Positions 7,425 to 11,575 of a stretch of 11,575 nt of DNA are shown here, piece by piece. The DNA comes from Prevotellaceae bacterium UBA2448 (GTDB lineage Bacteria > Bacteroidota > Bacteroidia > Bacteroidales > Bacteroidaceae). Every line of letters begins with the position of its first letter. The stretch's first letter is position 1. The notes under the pieces are model-generated. The model was not told where the DNA came from. It saw only the letters and a list, made by a program, of their open reading frames with translations, and ran no database searches. Made by a program: the position numbers and the translations under genes. The stretch lies in contig DDQG01000013.1 in assembly GCA_002342585.1 (NCBI GenBank), positions 1 through 11,575 on the forward strand, given 5' to 3'.

Positions 7425-7792
7425 GATGCCATTTCCCTTAAGATTTCTGCCATTTCTTCCTTACTTATCTTCTCGTGCTTTGCAAAAAACGAAAGCAAAG
7501 CTGTGAGCGACCCTTTGAAGAGGGTATTGCGAGCTTCATCCATAAATCCCTTTATGTACTCGTCTCTGCCCATTACGGGTCGATACACATAGGATTTTCC
7601 ATGTTTCTCATGCGTAATGATACCCTTCTTGGTGAGCACCTGCATCACAGTAAGAGTAGTTGTGTAGGCAGGGCGAGGTTCATCAAGTGCCTCTTGAATT
7701 TCTGCCACAGTAGCCTGACCTTTATCCCACAGGATATTCATAAGGTGTAACTCGGCTTTTGTCAGCGATTTCTTTTTTGTGTCAATATCCAT
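7421..7792 (-). CDS. BlaI/MecI-family transcriptional repressor
   Basis: A 123-residue cytoplasmic repressor of the BlaI/MecI/CopY family, at the usual length. The winged helix spans about 8-75. The recognition-helix stretch AYTTTLTVMQVLTKKGII is the family hallmark, followed by the wing HGKSYVYRPV. The C-terminal helices (about 78-122) form the dimer domain. BlaI and MecI are cleaved by their protease before Phe102; here residues 101-102 are Ser-Phe in SFFAKHEKIS, a plausible cleavage point for the neighbouring M56 protease. It is the first gene of the operon, its stop overlaps the protease start (ATGA), and it probably represses its own promoter. Confidence 0.95.
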   Translation of the reverse strand: MDIDTKKKSLTKAELHLMNILWDKGQATVAEIQEALDEPRPAYTTTLTVMQVLTKKGIITHEKHGKSYVYRPVMGRDEYIKGFMDEARNTLFKGSLTALLSFFAKHEKISKEEMAEILREMAS

Positions 7793-7826
7793 AACAAATA
7801 CCTTTTAAAAATTAGAATTTAAAAAT

Positions 7827-7844
7827 CTACGGCAAATATAGTAG
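7827..7844. promoter_or_regulatory. possible BlaI-type operator over the -7 box
   Basis: A ctac-N10-gtag dyad straddles the -7 element and start site of the repressor operon. BlaI/MecI operators are built from CTACA/TGTAG-like half-sites, so the position and half-sites suit autorepression. The arms are only 4 bp and the match is partial. Confidence 0.3.
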
Positions 7845-7864
7845 CAACAAAAGTACATGACAAA
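7833..7864 (-). promoter_or_regulatory. promoter of the BlaI/M56 operon
   Basis: On the minus strand TTTG (7861-7864) is separated by exactly 20 bp from TATATTTG (7833-7840), a full match to the Bacteroidetes sigma-ABfr promoter. Transcription should begin near 7826-7828, giving a leader of about 35 nt before the repressor start codon. Confidence 0.75.
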
Positions 7865-7930
7865 ATAAATTAATAGTAGGTGACACTTTTTATTCCTTTT
7901 TAGTGATAAAAAGATTTAGTGTTCTGAATT

Positions 7931-7971
7931 AGTCCGACGCCTACGGACTAGGAGTCCGCAAGCTTCGGACT
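7931..7971. repeat. two tandem 19-bp hairpins
   Basis: agtccgacgcctacggact (7931-7949) and agtccgcaagcttcggact (7953-7971) each have identical 6-bp arms (agtccg / cggact) around a 7-nt loop and are separated by agg. The arms are the same in both and the loops differ. This could be a REP-like intergenic element or a paired protein-binding site. There is no T run. Confidence 0.7.
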
Positions 7972-7990
7972 TAAAACGAACTGTACTTTT

Positions 7991-8135
7991 AAATTGCACA
8001 CTATGATGATTTCGTTATCTCAGATTAATGTCTTTTTTCCTGTTCATTAATGAAATCGATCCAATTCATTAATGAATACGATGAAATTCATTAATGAACG
8101 GTTTTTGAGGGGGCGATTTAAAAATTGCACACTAT
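7991..8135. repeat. 14-bp direct repeats bracketing the palindrome array
   Basis: aaattgcacactat occurs at 7991-8004 and again at 8122-8135, with the 22-bp-spaced palindrome array lying between. The right copy is also the beginning of the 51-bp direct repeat. The bracket suggests that the array segment was duplicated or inserted as a unit. Confidence 0.6.
8043..8098. repeat. three identical 12-bp palindromes at exact 22-bp spacing
   Basis: The perfect palindrome ttcattaatgaa occurs at 8043-8054, 8065-8076 and 8087-8098. Start-to-start spacing is exactly 22 bp, about two helical turns. The 10-bp spacers differ, though two share a cgat core. Identical dyads on the same face of the helix with variable spacers look like a cooperative protein-binding array (operator or iteron-like). 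The first lies about 200 bp upstream of the BlaI operon promoter. Confidence 0.7.
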
Positions 8136-8175
8136 AGTGATGTAAGAAGAAAAATGTTTGATGTATGAAGGCTGA
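8125..8175. repeat. 51-bp direct repeat, left copy
   Basis: A 51-bp segment is perfectly repeated at 10060-10110, 1,935 bp away and in the same orientation. It contains the perfect palindrome cactatagtg (8130-8139). The pair encloses the ATPase gene and its promoter. Confidence 0.9.
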
Positions 8176-8254
8176 TGTCTGAGGGCTGATGTAAGTTAAT
8201 AGATAATAGATAATAGTTTAGTGGTTAGAGGTTAGTGGTTAGTGACCTTAGAAT

Positions 8255-8290
8255 GTGAAATGTGAAAAGTGAAATGTGAAAAGTGAAAGG
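8255..8290. repeat. 14-bp tandem repeat
   Basis: gtgaaatgtgaaaa is repeated exactly at 8255-8268 and 8269-8282, followed by a partial third copy (gtgaaagg). It is simple-sequence DNA with no evident function. Confidence 0.8.
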
Positions 8291-8330
8291 TTTATTTTTA
8301 GACAACCCGCGCAGAGCACGACATTGAAGA

Positions 8331-8361
8331 TGAGCCGAAGTTGCCCCAGCGGGGAGGCTCA
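8331..8361. other. nested GC-rich foldable element
   Basis: tgagcc (8331-8336) pairs with ggctca (8356-8361), and inside it cccc (8344-8347) pairs with gggg (8351-8354) around agc. An alternative partner for gagccg (8332-8337) is cggctc at 8382-8387. The element is richer in G+C than the surrounding spacer. It could be part of a structured RNA or a dispersed intergenic repeat; no known RNA family is recognised. Confidence 0.4.
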
Positions 8362-8619
8362 ATCTGCAAGGAGTGTGCAAACGGCTCGACGAAGTCAAAA
8401 ACCTAAATAACCCCTTCCTATAGTATAAGTCTTTCAGACTATCGCAGTACTTCAAATTATATGTTCTTTATGAGCAAGCACCTAAGCCCATATCCCTTGA
8501 ATCCTGCACCTGCCTCCGTCAGGTTATACTATCGTCAGGCAAAAACATAAAAAACAGTTTTAGTTTACTGTTTACTGTTTACAGGATTAACGCTATCCGC
8601 ATGGTGTTTTTACTTTAAA

Positions 8620-8659
8620 CATGAATGTCCATAAATAGCCCATGAATGAAACATGAATG
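8620..8659. repeat. three catgaatg motifs at helical spacing
   Basis: catgaatg occurs at 8620-8627, 8641-8648 and 8652-8659, with start spacings of 21 and 11 bp (about two turns and one turn). The first and third are embedded in aaacatgaatgt. They lie downstream of the ATPase stop. They may be a binding array or a degenerate intergenic repeat. Confidence 0.5.
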
Positions 8660-8703
8660 TTTATACTACAAACAGATTAAAAAATAATCTTTCCATGGTA
8701 TCT

Positions 8704-8722
8704 GTTCAATCCGTGTTCGAAA
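8704..8722. repeat. 19-bp near-repeat, left copy
   Basis: gttcaatccgtgttcgaaa, directly next to the ATPase stop codon, recurs at 10030-10048 with one change (ccg to ctg). The two copies form an inner pair of direct repeats around the ATPase gene, inside the 51-bp pair. Confidence 0.65.
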
Positions 8723-9901
8723 TTAAAAAATTGGAAGATAATTCATAAGATGTCTATAGTTAATGAGTTTGATTTCACTTGCAGTATTTTCAAAGTCACC
8801 TGTATAGACAATGAGTTTGTTCTTTACTGGAGTTTTAATCCAAGATGAGAGTTTGGAAAGAGAATCTTCAAAAGACGTGTGATAAGTCATTGATGATTTA
8901 ACCTCAATAGCTGTAATCTCACCTTCTTCTTTTAAAAGGATGTCTACCTCGTTCTTGTTGGAATCACGATAAAAATACACACCATTTAGTAATCCACGGT
9001 TGTAACGGTGCTTTATGATTTCCATTACTATATAATTTTCAAAGATGCTTCCTCGCATCTTGTCACGTGCTAACTGACGGGGACTTTCTATATCCAACAA
9101 GAAGCAGGCCAGTCCAGGGTCGTTGAAATATAATTTGGGACTTTTAACTAAACGCTTTGAAATGTTTTCGTAATAAGGTGGTAAAAGGGTGACCAGATAG
9201 GAGGCTTGAAGCACAGACAGCCAACTGGTTACTGTCTTGCTGTCAACACCAAGTTGTCCACCTATATCAGAAGCATTAAAGACGGAACCAACGCAAGCTG
9301 CACAGAGTTTCATGAATTTCATGAATTGCATCTGGTCTTTGATTTTCAACAAATCACGAACATCACGCTCCAAATAGGTTTTGACATAGGAAGGATAGAA
9401 AAATTTTGCCTTGTTCTTCTTCGTACATATAGCTGGATAAAGACCATTCCACAGGAATTCATCTAAATCAGTTTCGCCTATCATGGATTCTGCTTCATGA
9501 TAAGTCATAGGCAACAACTCATAGACTCCGGCTCGTCCTGGCAACGACTCACTCAAGCCATTTAATAATTCAAAATTGGAACTACCTGTCAAAAGAAACT
9601 GACAATCAGGATTGTCATCAACTATACCCTGAATATACTCCAAAAGTATCGGTACTTTCTGAACTTCGTCAATGAACATACCATGGGGATGCTGATGAAG
9701 GAAGGCAACAGGATCGTGTTCTGCAAACTCTCGAACATTAACGTCCTTCAAACTGTATTTTGGCACATTGGGAAACAAATGTTTCAAAAGAGTGCTCTTT
9801 CCAGACTGTCTAGGGCCTGTAACAGATATTACCGAGAAATACTTTGATGCTTCTTCAATAATACTTTCTAATGTGCGATTAAGGTACAAATCACTTTTCA
9901 T
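8723..9901 (-). CDS. AAA_14/DUF4143 family ATPase
   Basis: A 392-residue cytoplasmic P-loop ATPase. Walker A is GPRQSGKST (29-37), Walker B MFIDEVQ (75-81), and a sensor stretch LLTGSSNF (103-110) is followed by LPGRAG (120-125), all typical of AAA_14. A helical, winged-helix-like middle (about 195-250) precedes a C-terminal DUF4143 part. That part keeps a PD-(D/E)xK-like pattern: E288, NEVDILL with D320, and IEVKSS with E333 and K335. The cellular role of the family is not firmly established; defence and toxin-related roles have been discussed. I chose Met at 9899-9901 because a perfect promoter lies at 9928-9959, and the longer frame starting at 9958 would begin inside its -33 box. It is monocistronic, with repeats on both sides. 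Confidence 0.9.
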   Translation of the reverse strand: MKSDLYLNRTLESIIEEASKYFSVISVTGPRQSGKSTLLKHLFPNVPKYSLKDVNVREFAEHDPVAFLHQHPHGMFIDEVQKVPILLEYIQGIVDDNPDCQFLLTGSSNFELLNGLSESLPGRAGVYELLPMTYHEAESMIGETDLDEFLWNGLYPAICTKKNKAKFFYPSYVKTYLERDVRDLLKIKDQMQFMKFMKLCAACVGSVFNASDIGGQLGVDSKTVTSWLSVLQASYLVTLLPPYYENISKRLVKSPKLYFNDPGLACFLLDIESPRQLARDKMRGSIFENYIVMEIIKHRYNRGLLNGVYFYRDSNKNEVDILLKEEGEITAIEVKSSMTYHTSFEDSLSKLSSWIKTPVKNKLIVYTGDFENTASEIKLINYRHLMNYLPIF

Positions 9902-9927
9902 TTTTATGCAAATTCGGAATACAACTC

Positions 9928-9959
9928 CAAAATTACATGTAAAAATCAATCCGTGCAAA
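9928..9959 (-). promoter_or_regulatory. promoter of the ATPase gene
   Basis: On the minus strand TTTG (9956-9959), a 20-bp gap and TAATTTTG (9928-9935) match the Bacteroidetes promoter consensus. Transcription should begin near 9921-9923, about 20 nt before the chosen start codon. Confidence 0.75.
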
Positions 9960-10029
9960 CATTCTCTATGGCTTTTTTTATTTGTTTAACGTTATTTAGT
10001 GGTTAGAGGTTAAAAAATCCGTTCTATCC

Positions 10030-10048
10030 GTTCAATCTGTGTTCGAAA
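10030..10048. repeat. 19-bp near-repeat, right copy
   Basis: gttcaatctgtgttcgaaa differs at one position from 8704-8722. With the 18-bp word at 9995-10012 (copy at 8217-8234), it shows that both flanks of the ATPase gene are built from the same repeat vocabulary. Confidence 0.65.
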
Positions 10049-10059
10049 AACATCTTTTT

Positions 10060-10110
10060 TTGCACACTATAGTGATGTAAGAAGAAAAATGTTTGATGTA
10101 TGAAGGCTGA
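10060..10110. repeat. 51-bp direct repeat, right copy
   Basis: A perfect copy of 8125-8175. It ends one base before the stop codon of the Fic gene (10112-10114), so the repeat boundary coincides with the end of that gene. The internal palindrome cactatagtg is at 10065-10074. Confidence 0.9.
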
Positions 10111-10111
10111 C

Positions 10112-11218
10112 TTAAAACCTTTGATCTGCATCATAGACGATGGAGTAACTTGGGCGCTTTGCCCCAGGCACATCTTCTATAAGGATTTTTTTCGCAACCA
10201 AATCCTGTATATCACGTATGGCGGTGTCCTTAGAGCACTTCGCCAATGTTGCCCATGTCTTTGACGTTATCTTAGCCTCGTAGCCATCAAGAAAGAGGTT
10301 AAGCATCTGAGTCTGACGTTCGGTCATTGGAACAGACGATGCTTTCTGCCAGAAGAAGCTCTTATTCAGAATTGTTGTGACAATGGAGTCTGCCTCGTCA
10401 AGTGCATCCACCAACTTCTGCATGTACCACACCAACCACTCAGTTATATCGCCATCGCCATGCTGCATCCGCTCCAGAATGTCATAGTAGTGATTCTTGT
10501 CCTTGTTAATTTGTGATGAGACATTATAGAAACGGAACTCACTCTTCTCTCCTCGAGCAAGCAGCATGTCTGAAAGGATGCGAGCCAACCGACCATTGCC
10601 ATCCTCGAAGGGATGAATGCTCACAAACCAGAAATGGGCAATGGCAGATCGAATAACACTACTCACCGACTCCTCACCATCAAACCAGTTGAGGAACTTT
10701 TCCATCTCCTCTTCAACACGATCTGGAGAAGGAGCAATATAGTGGATTTTCTCGCGCCCAAACATTCCACTGACGATATGCTCCTCATTCGTACGGTACT
10801 GACCTATTTCAATCTGACTCCCCTCGCTATAGCCTGAAGGAAAGAAAGCAGCTTGCCAAGCGCATAGCTTCTCTTTACTGAGAGGCATGTCATAGTGCTG
10901 TACTGCTTCAAGCATAACACCCACAACAGAATCAATATAATGCGAAGGTGCACTATATTTCACGTTCTCAATGCCAAGCCTTCTTGCAATGGAAGAACGT
11001 ACCTGATCCACGTTCAGCCGTATGCCTTCTATCTCGGATGAATACACCACATCGTATGTTAGGTTCTCGGCCATTGCACGTAGTTTGCTATCAAAGCCTA
11101 ACGAACTCAGCCTGCCATATAGTAAGCCCTGCTTGCGGAATACCATTTCCTGAAGGAGAGACACCTTAGAAGAGTCCCAACGGAAGTTTGTCCACTTGTC
11201 TCTTTCGTGAATATACAT
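10112..11218 (-). CDS. Fic-domain protein with DUF4172 N-terminus and C-terminal winged helix
   Basis: A 368-residue cytoplasmic Fic-family enzyme, expected to transfer AMP from ATP to a hydroxyl side chain of a target protein. The N-terminus (about 7-85; WTNFRWDSSKVSLL) matches DUF4172. SSEIEG at 60-65 fits the inhibitory motif (S/T)xxxE(G/N), placing it in class II with an N-terminal autoinhibitory helix. The active-site loop HPFEDGNGRLAR is at 202-213, with every catalytic and phosphate-binding position intact. A winged-helix-like region follows at about 298-368. I chose the start at 11216-11218, not the longer frame opening at 11329. A consensus promoter lies at 11275-11306, inside that extension, and the extension (MCGILCFFLV...) is unlike Fic proteins. 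The target is unknown. Confidence 0.93.
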   Translation of the reverse strand: MYIHERDKWTNFRWDSSKVSLLQEMVFRKQGLLYGRLSSLGFDSKLRAMAENLTYDVVYSSEIEGIRLNVDQVRSSIARRLGIENVKYSAPSHYIDSVVGVMLEAVQHYDMPLSKEKLCAWQAAFFPSGYSEGSQIEIGQYRTNEEHIVSGMFGREKIHYIAPSPDRVEEEMEKFLNWFDGEESVSSVIRSAIAHFWFVSIHPFEDGNGRLARILSDMLLARGEKSEFRFYNVSSQINKDKNHYYDILERMQHGDGDITEWLVWYMQKLVDALDEADSIVTTILNKSFFWQKASSVPMTERQTQMLNLFLDGYEAKITSKTWATLAKCSKDTAIRDIQDLVAKKILIEDVPGAKRPSYSIVYDADQRF

Positions 11219-11259
11219 AACGCATTCGTTCTTTTTGCAACATAATACAGTGATTAACG

Positions 11260-11274
11260 CCGCAAATTCTGCGA
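11260..11274. promoter_or_regulatory. proximal dyad at the Fic promoter
   Basis: ccgcaaattctgcga contains a gca-N5-tgc dyad (11262-11272) at the predicted transcription start. It matches the distal copy at 11322-11336 at 12 of 15 positions, suggesting an operator. Confidence 0.45.
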
Positions 11275-11306
11275 CAAAAATACCAATAAAATATCGAATC
11301 ACCAAA
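11275..11306 (-). promoter_or_regulatory. promoter of the Fic gene
   Basis: On the minus strand TTTG (11303-11306), a 20-bp gap and TATTTTTG (11275-11282) match the Bacteroidetes consensus. Transcription would begin near 11268-11270, giving a leader of about 50 nt before the start at 11218. Confidence 0.75.
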
Positions 11307-11321
11307 AAAAAACATAAAATA

Positions 11322-11336
11322 CCGCACATTTTGCAA
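11322..11336. promoter_or_regulatory. distal dyad at the Fic promoter
   Basis: ccgcacattttgcaa carries gca-N5-tgc (11324-11334) just upstream of the -33 box. Its centre is 62 bp from the centre of the proximal dyad, close to six helical turns. The pair fits a two-site operator, possibly for the winged helix of the Fic protein itself. Confidence 0.45.
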
Positions 11337-11396
11337 CGTTTTTACATAATGAGTTGTTTTAAGTTTGCGTCTTTGTACTGGGAAAGAGGTGGTAGA

Positions 11397-11575
11397 TCGA
11401 AATTAAAAACAAACGAGTTTGTTTTGTACTTTACTCGCTTACTCGTACGTTGACTTCGTCGAAGGTGCTCTCGCTCAACATAAAAATTAAATGAATTTAT
11501 TTTGTTCTGTTTTCGCTTACTCGTACGTTGACTTCGTCGAAGGTACTTTCGCTCGAAATTAAAAACAAACGAGTT
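11397..11575. repeat. 78-bp tandem repeat running off the right edge
   Basis: Units are 11397-11474, 11475-11552 and a partial third from 11553. The block 11436-11476 matches 11514-11554 at 39 of 41 positions, and 11397-11419 matches 11553-11575 exactly. The first unit contains the near-palindrome aaacaaac-ga-gtttgttt (11407-11424). A minus-strand frame stays open from the right edge to a TAA at 11342-11344, because 78 is a multiple of three. It has no recognisable domain and a very basic composition, so it is not called as a gene. Confidence 0.8.

Larger units (their letters stand above)
7865..8722. other. long gene-free, repeat-rich spacer
   Basis: About 860 bp between the BlaI operon promoter and the ATPase gene, with no believable coding region. 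It contains the hairpin pair, palindrome array, direct repeats, tandem repeats and foldable element listed separately. It also has short repeated words such as tttagtggttagaggtta (8217-8234, again at 9995-10012) and aatagataatag. No tRNA, transposase remnant or CRISPR is seen. Confidence 0.7.

Noticed and set aside
8043..8098. CRISPR array
   Set aside because: The repeats are 12-bp palindromes with 10-bp spacers, far too short for CRISPR, and no cas gene is present.
8225..8455. 76-codon minus-strand frame as a small gene
   Set aside because: Its 3' part is translated from the 14-bp tandem repeat and other simple sequence, there is no promoter match upstream, and the product has no recognisable features.
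8674..8690. Terminator for the ATPase gene (agatta / taatct hairpin)
   Set aside because: The stem is 6 bp, AT-only apart from one pair, and lacks a T run after it on the minus strand; chance is likely in this composition.
8125..10110. Insertion sequence or composite transposon
   Set aside because: No transposase, no terminal inverted repeats and no target-site duplication are visible; only direct repeats are present.
11235..11453. 72-codon plus-strand frame near the right edge
   Set aside because: It crosses the Fic promoter and runs into the 78-bp repeat; nothing supports translation.
11397..11575. CRISPR array or rRNA/tRNA region
   Set aside because: The 78-bp units are contiguous and diverged along their length with no unique spacers, and no RNA gene fold is seen.

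Overview
All nine convincing genes lie on the minus strand, so transcription runs from high to low coordinates. The window looks like a Bacteroidales chromosome, probably Prevotella-like. Three promoters match the Bacteroidetes consensus exactly (TTTG, 20 bp, TAnnTTTG). Shine-Dalgarno sequences are weak or absent. The protein families present (M56/BlaI pairs, TlpA-like secreted proteins, AAA/DUF4143 ATPase, DUF4172-Fic) are typical of that group. The spacers carry many AT-rich repeats. Species assignment is inference.

Region 1 (about 221-7864) is an envelope and redox-flavoured locus made of two adjacent transcription units. The upstream unit (promoter 7833-7864, terminator 3623-3658) encodes a BlaI/MecI-type repressor, an M56 (BlaR1-like) membrane metalloprotease, a small secreted protein and a secreted protein with a degenerate thioredoxin fold. 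The first three genes overlap by 4 bp at each junction. The downstream unit (about 3573 to 221) encodes a Crp/Fnr-family regulator, a secreted TlpA-like thioredoxin with an intact WCGPC site, and a secreted protein that resembles the front part of large Bacteroidales TlpA proteins but stops where the thioredoxin domain should begin. The best observation here is that the extracytoplasmic C-terminal domain of the M56 protease is the same module as the body of the secreted protein encoded next to it. A related module opens the thioredoxin-less protein. The protease may therefore sense something through a domain that the locus also exports in soluble form.

Region 2 (7793-8722) is about 930 bp with no believable gene and dense repeats. 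It holds the repressor-operon promoter, two tandem 19-bp hairpins, three identical 12-bp palindromes spaced exactly 22 bp apart, the left copy of a 51-bp direct repeat, a 14-bp tandem repeat and a small GC-rich foldable element.

Region 3 (8723-10110) is an AAA_14/DUF4143 ATPase gene with its own promoter. The 51-bp perfect direct repeats enclose it, suggesting a recombination or duplication module.

Region 4 (10112-11575) is a class II Fic-domain gene with a C-terminal winged helix. Its promoter is flanked by two similar dyads whose centres are 62 bp apart. At the right edge is a 78-bp tandem repeat. At the left edge a plus-strand terminator, and possibly the last codons of a convergent gene, close the window.
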